From NCBI GenBank assembly GCA_016789785.1, contig JAEUQE010000158.1, forward strand, positions 1 through 21,408: a stretch of DNA of 21,408 nucleotides, given 5' to 3'. Below, one piece after another: positions 7,672-16,169 of this stretch; within the stretch, counting starts at the first letter, position 1; every line of letters starts with the position of its first letter. The translations under genes were made by a program, and so were the position numbers. The DNA is from Bryobacterales bacterium. GTDB taxonomy: Bacteria; Acidobacteriota; Terriglobia; Bryobacterales; Bryobacteraceae. The notes beneath the pieces are model-generated. The model was given only the letters and a program-made list of their open reading frames with translations, was not told where the DNA came from and did no database searches.

Positions 7672-8100
7672 GTGTATCGCATTTTCGACTATCTGCGGCA
7701 TCGGGCCAGGGTGCGCCACTGGACACATGACCGGGCCTGGGGGCGGCGAGGCGAGGATCTCGCGCACCGGTATTTGCGCAGTCAGGGATATACGATCGTG
7801 GCGCGAAACTACCGCACTCGATCCGGATCCGGCGAAGTGGATCTCATCGCATGGGACGGCGACGCGCTTGCTTTCGTCGAAGTGAAAGCTCGAAAAACCG
7901 CCGATTTCGGCTCCCCGGACCGTGCTATCGACGCTGAAAAACAGCGCAAGCTTGCAATCGCGGCGCGGGACTACGTGCGCCGGGCGGGCGTGGAGTGGAA
8001 CCAAACGCGGTTCGATATCGTGAATGTGGTTTGGGAGAAACAACCGTCGGTGACGCTCATCAAAGACGCGTTCGCGAGGGCAACCGCCCAATCCGCCTGA
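7672..8100 (+). CDS. YraN/UPF0102 family nuclease-fold protein
   Basis: 142 residues, GTG start, 13 bases after the methyltransferase stop. The whole UPF0102 signature is present: GRRGEDLAHRYLRSQGYTIVARNYR at about 24-48, then GEVDLIAWDGDALAFVEVKAR at about 54-74, which carries the D...ExK catalytic pattern of restriction-endonuclease-like folds, then RFDIVNVVW. Members of this family are found in nearly all bacteria, commonly near rnhB or rsmI; the cellular role is unclear, with Holliday-junction or DNA-repair nuclease functions suggested. Here it is instead third in an operon with an aminotransferase and a methyltransferase. It converges with infA, 87 bases away, and I see no convincing terminator in that gap. 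Confidence 0.9.
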   Translation: MYRIFDYLRHRARVRHWTHDRAWGRRGEDLAHRYLRSQGYTIVARNYRTRSGSGEVDLIAWDGDALAFVEVKARKTADFGSPDRAIDAEKQRKLAIAARDYVRRAGVEWNQTRFDIVNVVWEKQPSVTLIKDAFARATAQSA

Positions 8101-8187
8101 AGCCGGGCGTCTGCACGCCGCACAAAAAACGAAGACCAAGCGCTGGCTCGCAGCCTGCTCACAAACGGGCTGGCTCCGCACCCAATC

Positions 8188-8406
8188 CTATTTGTGGCGA
8201 TAAGTGATACGGCCTTTGGTCAGGTCGTAGGGCGACATCTCGATGGTGACGCGATCGCCTGCCAGCACGCGAATCCGGTTGCGCCGCAATTTGCCCGCAA
8301 GGTGGGCCAGAATGATTCGATCCTGGTCGAGCTGAACGCTGAACTGTCCACTGGGAAACTTCTCGACCACGGTTCCCGTGACCTCAATACTGTCTTCTTT
8401 GCTCAT
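8188..8406 (-). CDS. infA: Translation initiation factor IF-1
   Basis: 72 residues, the standard IF-1 length. It reads [20 protein letters not shown], then the S1/OB-fold core with [20 protein letters not shown] and [20 protein letters not shown], which is diagnostic. The ATG at 8406 has GGAGG six to ten bases upstream; in-frame codons upstream give a non-conserved extension. IF-1 binds the ribosomal A site and assists IF-2 and IF-3 during initiation. It stands apart from any ribosomal protein operon, as a lone gene on the minus strand. Confidence 0.95.
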   Translation of the reverse strand: MSKEDSIEVTGTVVEKFPSGQFSVQLDQDRIILAHLAGKLRRNRIRVLAGDRVTIEMSPYDLTKGRITYRHK

Positions 8407-8495
8407 CTTCCTCCACCTGGGATTATATCCCAGTCTGATGGCAACTTCTGAACGATTACTAAACACCAGATCGCGCGGGCCGAAGAGATTAAGGG

Positions 8496-9503
8496 ATGAT
8501 CTCGCTCAGACGAGCCGTGGGGTTGGACGAGTTGCTGGATGAAGCCTTAAGGGGCTACGCCGCCGCGGTGGGCGGCATGCGTGAGCATGGCCTTCGGGCT
8601 TGCCCTCCCCTTGCGGTCGAGCATGCGGAAGCCTTCGACGCCATCCGGTCCGAACTGGTGCCGGGCGTCTCGCGCGACAAACTCGATTCCGTGCGCCGCA
8701 GCCTGCAAGAGCATCTGCGGCAATTCGGGGAACGCGCGTTCAGTGACTTCCAGGCCAAGGACGACGAAATCCGCGAATTGGCCCGGCTGATCGCCAAGGC
8801 CACGGAATTACTCATCTCGAAATCCGGCAACTCCTCCAAGGAGTTGGGTGAGTTCGCCGATCAACTGGAAGCGTTCACGGCCATCGACGATCTCGCCTCA
8901 TTGCGGCGCAAGCTTCGCGAACACGTCTCCGAGGTTCGAACGTACATGGAACGCGTCGCGCTCCAGGATTCCGACGTGATCAGAGACCTCAAGGCGGAGG
9001 TCGACGCACTGCGCCACCGGCTGGAGGTTGCGCTACGCAGCGCCTTCCTGGACCCGCTCACCCAGATGCCGAACCGCAAAGAACTCGAACGACAGTTCGA
9101 GACATGGCGTAGCGCGCAGAAACCCTTCTCTCTGGTGGCATTCGACATTAACCGCTTCAAGGCGATCAATGACCGTTACACTCAACTCGGCGGGGACCAC
9201 GTCTTGCGCGAATTTGCACACAGGCTACGGGCAGGTCTGCGCTACACTGACTTCGCCTGCCGTGCTCAGGATGACGAATTCACGGTGCTCATGGACTGTC
9301 AATTTCGGGACGCCATCGTGCGCTCCGGGCAATTATCGGACAAGCTTTGTGGCCGCTATGCACTTCGCGTCGCCGGCGAAGAGATCCGCGTCGAGGTCAG
9401 CAGCGCCACCGGCGTGGCGGAGTACCGCGCCGGGCAGTCGCTCCAGCAGGTCATCGATCGGGCTCGCGCGGCCATTGCAGCTCAGAAACAGATGGGCGCC
9501 TAG
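8496..9503 (+). CDS. GGDEF-domain protein with degenerate active site (QDDEF) and intact I-site
   Basis: 335 residues. The N-terminal half (1-180) is a helical, charged, coiled-coil-rich region without a recognised sensor domain or membrane segment, so the protein is cytosolic. The GGDEF domain runs from about 180 to 330: DPLTQMPNR at 186-194, [19 protein letters not shown] with metal ligand D217, and the signature loop. There the canonical GGDEF is QDDEF (258-262): both glycines that hold the GTP phosphates are replaced, while the acidic metal-binding residues remain. An RYTD (249-252) sits exactly five residues before it, the classic RxxD inhibitory site for cyclic di-GMP. The likely role is a c-di-GMP receptor or regulatory partner rather than an active cyclase. 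The ATG abuts AAGGG, a tight spacing. Confidence 0.85.
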   Translation: MISLRRAVGLDELLDEALRGYAAAVGGMREHGLRACPPLAVEHAEAFDAIRSELVPGVSRDKLDSVRRSLQEHLRQFGERAFSDFQAKDDEIRELARLIAKATELLISKSGNSSKELGEFADQLEAFTAIDDLASLRRKLREHVSEVRTYMERVALQDSDVIRDLKAEVDALRHRLEVALRSAFLDPLTQMPNRKELERQFETWRSAQKPFSLVAFDINRFKAINDRYTQLGGDHVLREFAHRLRAGLRYTDFACRAQDDEFTVLMDCQFRDAIVRSGQLSDKLCGRYALRVAGEEIRVEVSSATGVAEYRAGQSLQQVIDRARAAIAAQKQMGA

Positions 9504-9625
9504 GCCCTTTCATGCGGTAACGCCGACTTCAGTCTGCCACCTCGCCAATCACGTCGAGGCTCGTGCTTGGGGTCGGCGAATCACCCTGATCGACAGCGGC
9601 CGAAGGGCGGCAGGCTACGTAACGC

Positions 9626-10291
9626 TCAGGCCGCTGCGCTCCGGCGAAACGGCAGCCAAAGCACTGCGAAGAGCGCCAGGGCGACCAGTTCGCCTGCCAG
9701 CAGATACACTGGCCACGGACCGAGTTGGTCAAGCAACGAAGCTGCCTCCGGTTTGCGGCAAAGATACATGTAGTTTGTGCCAAAGAACGCATTGAACGCA
9801 CCGAGCAGCATGGCATACGCGTTGAGCACCAGCATGACGCGTTTCAGACAGCCCGGCTGTGGCCGTGCCTGACCGCTCCACCACAGGTACAGCAGCGTCG
9901 CCACGATGCCTCCGTGCGCAAGGAAGAAGTAGATCGTGTTGTAGCTCGGCCACGGCTGCTGCAAGTCGGGAGTCAGGACGGCCATACTGGTCCCCACCAG
10001 TCCAGTAAAGAAAGCGAATTCAAAGGCCCATCGGTTGCGCGTGAAGCATGCGATGACGGTCAACCACACGATCAGATCGCACAGTTGGAGCGGAAGCCCA
10101 GCAGGGAATTGGAACCAGCCTTTCTGAATCTTCCAGCCGTAATAGACAAGCTCATTGAGGAAAAGGAATGCGCCCAGTATCACCCGGATGACCACCGAAT
10201 GGCCCAACCGCGAGAGGGTCCATGCCGTTGCGGGAATTGAGCAGAGGATCAGCCAGTGGGTCAAGCCGAAGAGGACGAAATTGCTCTTCAC
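9626..10291 (-). CDS. TIGR02206/YwaF family integral membrane protein
   Basis: I place the start at the GTG at 10291 (VKSNFVLFGLTHW), giving 221 residues, the usual size; the open frame extends to a TTG at 10381 but that extra part is basic and not family-like. Six or seven hydrophobic helices span the chain. Family marks are LPLQLCDLIVWLTVIAC, PDLQQPWPSYNTIYFFLAHG and FFGTNYMYLCRKPEAASLLDQLGPWPVY. Function of the family is unknown. It is convergent with the GGDEF-like gene, the 122-base gap (9504-9625) showing no clear terminator, and divergent from the large receptor gene. Confidence 0.85.
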   Translation of the reverse strand: MKSNFVLFGLTHWLILCSIPATAWTLSRLGHSVVIRVILGAFLFLNELVYYGWKIQKGWFQFPAGLPLQLCDLIVWLTVIACFTRNRWAFEFAFFTGLVGTSMAVLTPDLQQPWPSYNTIYFFLAHGGIVATLLYLWWSGQARPQPGCLKRVMLVLNAYAMLLGAFNAFFGTNYMYLCRKPEAASLLDQLGPWPVYLLAGELVALALFAVLWLPFRRSAAA

Positions 10292-10425
10292 GGGAGCGAT
10301 GATAGCGCGGGTGACCGGGAGTCCGCCCGCCCGCTCCCGCCGTATCGCCGCTCTGGCACCCAACCACCAGCCGGTTAACAACTTGCGCCCTTCCAGAATC
10401 GGGAGAGATCTACGGAATCCCAGAT

Positions 10426-10455
10426 TTGTCGCGGGCCTGCCACATTTAGTACAGT
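10426..10455 (+). promoter_or_regulatory. Possible promoter of the TonB-dependent receptor gene
   Basis: TTGTCG (10426-10431) and TACAGT (10450-10455) are 18 bases apart. Matches are partial, but this is the best pair in the 292-base divergent gap 10292-10583, and it would give a leader of about 120 bases. Confidence 0.35.
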
Positions 10456-10550
10456 ATTGAAAATAAAGGATTATCAGGGGTTATTTCGTATGGCCCCTAT
10501 CGTGCAACACAAAAAAGAGCGATTTGTTCCCTATGATGCATACAAAAGAA

Positions 10551-10567
10551 GCTCCCCCTGCGGGAGC
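10551..10567 (+). promoter_or_regulatory. Leader hairpin next to the receptor ribosome binding site
   Basis: GCTCCC (10551-10556) and GGGAGC (10562-10567) form a perfect 6-bp stem with a five-base loop, ending five bases before AAGGAG (10573-10578), the ribosome binding site of the receptor. There is no U tract, so it is not a terminator; it might stabilise the mRNA or affect ribosome access. Confidence 0.5.
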
Positions 10568-10583
10568 CCAAAAAGGAGAAACT

Positions 10584-13500
10584 ATGCAGCGCATTCTGAT
10601 GCTGTTTGTGGTGCTGCTGAGCCTGGTAACCATCAGCTCCGCGCAAACCATCACCGCATCGATTACGGGTGTCGTCACCGACCCGTCTGGTGCCGTCATT
10701 CCGAAAGCGAAAGTAGTTGCTACCAACACAGGTACCAATGTCACCTTCGAAACCGTCACCAACGACGGCGGCCTTTACACGTTCCCCTTCCTTCCAGTGG
10801 GAAGCTACAGCGTGTCGGTCGAGATTGCCGGATTCAAGAAATCCGTGCTCGGGCCCTTCAAGCTCGAAGTGAACCAGATTGCCCGCGTGGACGCCAAGCT
10901 TGAACTGGGCGACGCGACGCAAACTGTGGAAATCAAAGATATCGCTCCGATTCTCCAGACCGAATCCACCCAGACGGGCGATTCGCTGGGTTCGGAGAAG
11001 CTGACCGCGCTCCCTTTGAACGGGCGCAACTTCGTGAAGCTCACGCTGCTGATTCCTGGTGCGGTGAGCCCGAATCCCGAGGGCATGAATGGCCGCTTCG
11101 GCGCCCGCCCCTACGTGAACGGCAACCGTGAGCAGACCAATAACTTCATGCTGGATGGCGTTGACGTCAATGACTCCATTGACAACCGGGTCGGCTACTC
11201 GCCGAACGTCGACGCGCTGGAAGAAGTCCGTGTGCTGACTGGCAACGCGGCGGCGGAGTTCGGCAATGCCGGCGGCGCCACCGTGATGCTCCAGATCAAG
11301 AGCGGCACAAACGAATTCCGCGGAAACGCTTTCTGGTTCCTGCGCAATAACAAGCTGGACGCCAATGGCTTCTTCCGCAACCGCAACCTCTCCACGGCGA
11401 CCCGCACGGGTTTCCGCCGCAACATCTTTGGTGGCACGTTGGGCGGCCCGATCAAGAAGAATCAGACGTTCTTCTTCATCGACTACGAGGGCACCAGGCA
11501 GAGTGCCGATGGCCCGGCGACCGCGAATGTGGCGCCACAGGCATGGCGCGAAGGCAATCTGAGCCAGTTCCCGAACAACATCGTGGATCCCACCAACGGG
11601 CAGCCTTTTGCAAACAAGCAGATTCCCGTTTCGCGGTTCAGCCCCGTGGCGCGCTTCCTGTTCGCGAATCCGAGCCTGTATCCACTTCCCAACCAGCCTG
11701 GCGTAGGCCCGCTGGGCGTTACTGGCAACTACGCCTCGGGTAGTGCATCGCGTTTGAGCAACCACCAGGGCGACGTCAAGATCGACCATCGCCTCTCCGA
11801 CAAGGACAACCTGATGGGCCGCTGGTCGATGGGCGCCTATGAGTCGCTTGGCAGCCGCGCGGCTCTGCCCGTCTTCATGACCTCGGGTCAGGAAGGTCCT
11901 ACCCAGTCCGCCGTCGTCAACTGGAACCGCACCGTATCGCCGACGATCGTCAACGAAGCTCGTGTGGCGTACTCGCGCGTGGTCATCCGTGACAACACCA
12001 TCGACTGGAGCGGCCAGTTGGGAGCCGATGGCAATCAGAAGTTCGGCATTCCCGGCGGCCAGCCGATTCCCGGTTTGAGCAACATCGCAATCGGTGGTGG
12101 GCTTTCGGGTATTGGTGCGGCGGCAACGCTCTCCAATACGGCTGACAACAAGTTCATCTACTACGACAACCTTACCTGGCAGAAGGGCAAGCACCTTCTC
12201 AAGATGGGCGCACAGTTCATGCGTTATCAGCAGAACCGTTACTACGCCGGCAACAACGGCGCACTCGGTCTGTTCCGCTACAACGGCACCTACACGGGTC
12301 TCGACTACTCCGACTTCCTGATCGACGCCCTGAATTCCAAGGGCCGCGGCGCTGCTACGGGTACCTGGGGCCACCGCTTCTGGCGCTCGGCGCTGTTCTT
12401 CCAGGACGACTTCAAGGTGACCAACAGTTTCACCCTGAATCTCGGCATGCGCTGGGAGTACATGCAGCCGATCTACGAAGTGGCCGACCGTCAGGTCAAC
12501 GTGAACACGTTCACCGGCCAGTTGGTTCAGCCCGGCTCGGGCGAATACGGCCGCGCGCTCTATAAGGGCTATCCAAAGCAGTTCATGCCCCGCATCGGCT
12601 TTGCATGGGTGCCCGGGATCCTCAGCAGCAAGTTCGTGGTTCGCGCGGGCTACGCCTACCAGAGCTTCATGGAAGGCACTGGCGCCAACCTCCGTCTGCC
12701 TCTGAACCCGCCGTTCTTCGTCGAGACGGACTTCGCTTACGATCCGCGGACGCCTGGGTCCATCCGGACCGGGTTTGCCGATGTCGTCACGCAGAACATC
12801 ACGCTAAACATGCCTCGTCCGGCCGGGGTCGTCACGCCTCAGTTGCAAGGCCGCGCATGGGATCTGAACCTGCGCCCGCAGACCACCTCGCAGATCAACT
12901 TCACTCTCGAATACCAGTTGGACAACGCCACCTCACTGTCGGCAGGCTATGTCGGCCAGAAGGGCACGCACCTGGTCGCGCCGGTGGAAGCGAATCAGCC
13001 GCTGCCGGGCACTGGTGCATTTGCCACCTGGACGAACCTGAACCTGCGCCGTCCGCTGATCAACCTGCTCCCGAACCTCGGCAATATCGCCCGCACCGAG
13101 TCGTCCGCAACCATGGACTATCACTCGATGCAGGTCACTGGCCGCCGCAAGTTCACGTCAGGCTTCGAGTTCATCGCAGCCTACACCTGGGGCAAGACGC
13201 TCACGGACAACCTCGGCTACTACGGCTCGGGCTTCACCTCGGGTGAAGGCGCCTACTGGCAGAACGCCTACGACCGCCGTTCCAACCGCGGTCCGGCCTT
13301 CTTCGACGTTCGCCACAACTTCACAGTTGGCGGCAACTACGAACTGCCCTACGGCAAGGGCAAGCGGTTCGGCGCCGACGTTCCGCGCGCGCTTGATTTC
13401 GCGCTCGGCGGCTGGAGCTTGAACTACAATCTCGCCACTCGTACGGGTCTGCCGTTGACCGTTCGCGCCAACGACCGGACAGGTCAGGCCGTTCGCGGCA

Positions 13501-13904
13501 ACGTTCGCGCCAACTACTATCGTCAGTTCCAAATCAACGAATCCGCGCGCAACGTGGACAACTGGTTTGGACTCGGTCCCGACCGTGCGACGCTCTTCTG
13601 CGCCGGTGGCGTGGATGACGGGCGCTGCGCCTACGGCCAGCCTGCGGATGGCCAGTTCGGCAATGCCGCCATCGGCACCGAGCGCGGTCCTGGGTTCTTC
13701 AACACCGATCTCTCGATCGGCAAGAAGTTCACGGTGAGCGAGAGGAACTACTTCGACTTCCGAGTCGAGTTCTTCAACGTGTTCAACAACGTGAGCTGGG
13801 CGCCTCCCGGACTGAACATCAACAGTCCGGCGACGTTCGGTGCGATTGGTGGACAGGTGAACAACCCGCGCAACATCCAGTTCGGTCTGAAGTACTACTT
13901 TTAA
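10584..13904 (+). CDS. Oar-like TonB-dependent receptor with N-terminal carboxypeptidase-regulatory domain
   Basis: 1106 residues from the ATG at 10584, which has AAGGAG at a good distance; the frame is open 20 codons further up but that part is not a signal peptide. Residues 1-20 are a Sec signal peptide (hydrophobic core, then SSAQ). Residues about 22-115 form the CarboxypepD_reg-like beta-sandwich (ASITGVVTDPSGAVIPKAKV). A plug domain follows, with the hallmark ALPLNGRNFVKLTLLIPG, FMLDGVDVNDSI and EEVRVLTGNAAAEFGNAGG. The rest is a beta-barrel of alternating aromatic strands ending in GLKYYF with the terminal Phe needed for outer-membrane insertion. Acidobacteria encode dozens of such receptors, generally thought to import plant or microbial polysaccharide fragments or to act like Myxococcus Oar; substrate here is unknown and no CAZyme neighbours it. 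Followed by its own terminator, so monocistronic. Confidence 0.93.
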   Translation: MQRILMLFVVLLSLVTISSAQTITASITGVVTDPSGAVIPKAKVVATNTGTNVTFETVTNDGGLYTFPFLPVGSYSVSVEIAGFKKSVLGPFKLEVNQIARVDAKLELGDATQTVEIKDIAPILQTESTQTGDSLGSEKLTALPLNGRNFVKLTLLIPGAVSPNPEGMNGRFGARPYVNGNREQTNNFMLDGVDVNDSIDNRVGYSPNVDALEEVRVLTGNAAAEFGNAGGATVMLQIKSGTNEFRGNAFWFLRNNKLDANGFFRNRNLSTATRTGFRRNIFGGTLGGPIKKNQTFFFIDYEGTRQSADGPATANVAPQAWREGNLSQFPNNIVDPTNGQPFANKQIPVSRFSPVARFLFANPSLYPLPNQPGVGPLGVTGNYASGSASRLSNHQGDVKIDHRLSDKDNLMGRWSMGAYESLGSRAALPVFMTSGQEGPTQSAVVNWNRTVSPTIVNEARVAYSRVVIRDNTIDWSGQLGADGNQKFGIPGGQPIPGLSNIAIGGGLSGIGAAATLSNTADNKFIYYDNLTWQKGKHLLKMGAQFMRYQQNRYYAGNNGALGLFRYNGTYTGLDYSDFLIDALNSKGRGAATGTWGHRFWRSALFFQDDFKVTNSFTLNLGMRWEYMQPIYEVADRQVNVNTFTGQLVQPGSGEYGRALYKGYPKQFMPRIGFAWVPGILSSKFVVRAGYAYQSFMEGTGANLRLPLNPPFFVETDFAYDPRTPGSIRTGFADVVTQNITLNMPRPAGVVTPQLQGRAWDLNLRPQTTSQINFTLEYQLDNATSLSAGYVGQKGTHLVAPVEANQPLPGTGAFATWTNLNLRRPLINLLPNLGNIARTESSATMDYHSMQVTGRRKFTSGFEFIAAYTWGKTLTDNLGYYGSGFTSGEGAYWQNAYDRRSNRGPAFFDVRHNFTVGGNYELPYGKGKRFGADVPRALDFALGGWSLNYNLATRTGLPLTVRANDRTGQAVRGNVRANYYRQFQINESARNVDNWFGLGPDRATLFCAGGVDDGRCAYGQPADGQFGNAAIGTERGPGFFNTDLSIGKKFTVSERNYFDFRVEFFNVFNNVSWAPPGLNINSPATFGAIGGQVNNPRNIQFGLKYYF

Positions 13905-13930
13905 ACAGTAGCTTCAGCAGTCAGTCAAAG

Positions 13931-13965
13931 GCCGGAGGGCGCCGCAAGGCTCCCCCCGGCTTTTC
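13931..13965 (+). terminator. Intrinsic terminator of the receptor gene
   Basis: GCCGGAGGG and CCCCCCGGC form a GC-rich stem (one mismatch) around a short loop, followed by TTTTCTT. It begins 27 bases after the receptor stop. Confidence 0.85.
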
Positions 13966-13974
13966 TTATGATTG

Positions 13975-14210
13975 CCCCAAGCTCGCCGTCAAGAAGGCAG
14001 AACGCCGGTGCTGCAACCGGACGATGCGCGCGCCCTGCAAGATTCAATCGACGTGTTCTGAAATTGTCGGCCTGCGCGACCGGGCACTGCCTGGCGTCAT
14101 AGCCTACAGCCTCGCGCACGTCTCGGCTGTGGTCGGGATCAACGTGAAGGATTACTGCCAGCAAGCCAAACGCTGGCGGCTGCGCCTGACGAAAACGGCG
14201 GTCAATCCTC
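13975..14210 (+). pseudogene. Tyrosine recombinase/integrase remnant with several frameshifts
   Basis: Reading across three frames recovers a fragment of the phage-integrase type: KLAVKK, then GRTPVLQPDDARALQDSIDV, then SEIVGLRDRALPGVIAYS, LAHVSAVVGINVKDYCQQAK, RWRLRL, then DENGGQ. This is the core-binding to catalytic transition seen in XerC-like recombinases of this phylum, with the RALxGVxxYSxARVxA pattern where the first catalytic arginine lies. Each frame switch is explained by one base: a missing G near 14001, an extra T near 14054, and one more near 14188. Homology ends at about 14208; the rest of the catalytic domain is absent. It is dead and marks an old mobile element or chromosomal cassette next to the receptor gene. 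Confidence 0.7.
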
Positions 14211-14525
14211 GTTCTTGGGAAGGCCGTAAACGTAGTGGTCGATCTGGCTGGATCCGTCTCTTGGGAATCGCCATCCGGTCCTCCAGCGGAGCGTCTTTCA
14301 GGCTGTTCGCAGGACCTCCCCAATATGGGACGCGGATCTGCGGGCGGCTGCTCCGTCATGGCGATCCCGGCAAGCCCGCAAGAGCTTGCGTCGCCAGCAC
14401 CGCCTGTTCGTGGGGTATCAATGGTCACGTCCATCGCGGGTAAAGGTCCTTCCTTTTCCAGACTCGCGGATAGCGCGTCCTTCTGCCACGAATTTCACCC
14501 GCCCGGTTCGATGAGGATTTCCGAA
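14211..14525. other. Gap with no recognisable gene
   Basis: Between the integrase remnant and cimA I see no supported gene, no repeat, and no clear terminator for the ilv operon. Several open frames cross it on both strands, but their composition looks random. A minus-strand frame ending at 14202 finishes with IDHYVYGLPKNED, perhaps the tail of another broken gene. Confidence 0.5.
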
Positions 14526-16133
14526 TTACACGCCCCAGCAGTAGTCCTCAACCACCTTCTCCAGAACGTCGTCCTTCTCGATGAGGCGCATCAGTTCCAA
14601 ACGGATCGCGTCGACCAGCGCGTGCCAACTCGCGTCGATGATGTTGTCCGACACGCCAACGGTCGCCCAACTCCGGCGGTGATCCGACCATTCCACCAAC
14701 ACGCGCACCTTCTCCGCGGTGCCCTTCTTCGTGTCGAGCACCCGCACCTTGTAGTCGACCAGCCGCACGTTGGAGATCGCCGGGTACAACTGAGCCAGAC
14801 ACTGCCGCAGACACAGATCGAGGGCGTTCATCGGGCCGTGTCCGGACGCGGTCGCCGAATGAATCCCGTCCTGCGCCTTCAGCGTTACGGTCGCCACAGT
14901 CTGGGAATCTTTGCCCGAGTGCCGCGTGGTCACTTCATAGCTGATCACTTCAAACAGATTCAGGCCCGGATGCAGGGCCTCGCGCACCAGCAACTCAAAA
15001 GTGCCCTCCGCGGCTTCCAACTCGTAGCCTTGAAACTCCATTTGCTTGATGCGGTCGAGGAGTTCACGGTGCGACTTGTCATCCAGACGGTCAATCAAGC
15101 CGTGTTGCTTCAACTTGTAGAGAATGTTGCTGCGGCCGCTCAAGTCACTCAGCAGCACGCGCTGGCGGTTGCCCACCAACTCCGGCCGGATATGCTCATA
15201 AGTGGCCGAATCCTTCAGCACCGCGCTAACGTGCACGCCGCCCTTGTGGGCGAACGCGCTGCGGCCTACATACGGCTGATCATTCCGCACCGCCAGATTC
15301 GCGAGCTCCGCGATGAATCGCGCCACTGACGTCAACTGCGCGATCTTCTCCGGGCCAACCGTGGTGTGCCCGAGCTTCAATTCCAGATTCGCCAGCACCG
15401 ACGCCATATTCGCATTGCCGCAGCGCTCCCCATAGCCGTTGAAGCAGCCCTGGACGTGCGTGCAACCCGATTCCACCGCCGCCAGCGTGTTGGCTACGGC
15501 TACATCGGAGTCGTTATGGCAGTGGATACCAATGATCCCGTCGAACCGCTTGCGCACTTCAGCGATGATCTCCACCAAACGGTGCGGCAGCGTGCCGCCG
15601 TTCGTGTCACACAGGCAGAGCACGTTCGCGCCCGCTTCCTTCGCGGCTTCCAGCGTCTTCAGCGCATAGGCATGATTCGCGTTGTAGCCGTCGAAGAAAT
15701 GCTCCGCGTCGTACACCACTTCCTTGCCGTGATCCTTGAGATGCTTCACCGTCTCGCCGATCAACAGCAGGTTTTCGTCTTCTGTGATGCCAAGCGCCCG
15801 GTGCACGTGCAGATCCCACGTCTTGCCGAAGATCGAGCACACGGGTGTCGAAGCCTCCAGCAGATTGCGCACGTTCTGGTCCTGATCCACGCGGTTCTTC
15901 GCAAAGCGTGTGGAGCCGAACGCCGTCAGCTTGGCGTGTTTCAAACGGAGCTCGCGGGCCCGGGCGAAAAACTCCTTATCGCGCGGATTCGACCCGGGCC
16001 AGCCACCCTCAATATAGTCAATGCCCAACTCATCCAGTTTCTGCGCAATGACGAGTTTGTCATCCACAGAGAAAGAGACGGCCTCGCCCTGCGTGCCGTC
16101 CCGGAGAGTGGTATCGAAGGTGAAGATTTTCAT
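14526..16133 (-). CDS. cimA: (R)-citramalate synthase
   Basis: 535 residues, the length of the CimA (TIGR00977) type, longer at the C terminus than bare HMGL-like enzymes. It condenses pyruvate with acetyl-CoA to citramalate, the first step of the threonine-independent isoleucine route; LeuCD and LeuB, not seen here, would carry on to 2-oxobutyrate. The start FTFDTTLRDGTQGEAVSFS and IDYIEGGWPGSNPRDKEFF are typical of this subfamily, LCDTNGGTLPHRLVE and IGIHCHNDSDVAVANTLAA carry the metal-binding DxN and HxH residues, and QGCFNGYGERCGNANMASV follows. The C-terminal 150 residues form a LeuA-type allosteric dimer domain. ATG at 16133 has GAGGAGC upstream. It is last in the operon, 36 bases after ilvC. 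A 2-isopropylmalate synthase is the alternative, but the N-terminal motifs favour citramalate synthase. Confidence 0.92.
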   Translation of the reverse strand: MKIFTFDTTLRDGTQGEAVSFSVDDKLVIAQKLDELGIDYIEGGWPGSNPRDKEFFARARELRLKHAKLTAFGSTRFAKNRVDQDQNVRNLLEASTPVCSIFGKTWDLHVHRALGITEDENLLLIGETVKHLKDHGKEVVYDAEHFFDGYNANHAYALKTLEAAKEAGANVLCLCDTNGGTLPHRLVEIIAEVRKRFDGIIGIHCHNDSDVAVANTLAAVESGCTHVQGCFNGYGERCGNANMASVLANLELKLGHTTVGPEKIAQLTSVARFIAELANLAVRNDQPYVGRSAFAHKGGVHVSAVLKDSATYEHIRPELVGNRQRVLLSDLSGRSNILYKLKQHGLIDRLDDKSHRELLDRIKQMEFQGYELEAAEGTFELLVREALHPGLNLFEVISYEVTTRHSGKDSQTVATVTLKAQDGIHSATASGHGPMNALDLCLRQCLAQLYPAISNVRLVDYKVRVLDTKKGTAEKVRVLVEWSDHRRSWATVGVSDNIIDASWHALVDAIRLELMRLIEKDDVLEKVVEDYCWGV

Positions 16134-16169
16134 CGTAAGCTCCTCGCGGAGGCGGGTACTCCAGGCCCG

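Noticed and set aside
8101..8187. Terminator between yraN and infA
   Set aside because: Only short, imperfect stems and no U tract on either strand.
10497..12374. 625-codon open frame antisense to the TonB-dependent receptor
   Set aside because: Mirror of strongly coding plus-strand sequence in a GC-rich genome; its Val/Arg/His-rich translation has no family features, while the plus strand has signal peptide, plug and barrel.
14202..14246. Minus-strand tail IDHYVYGLPKNED before a stop, resembling a conserved C terminus
   Set aside because: Too short and without upstream coding signal in the same frame to name a gene.
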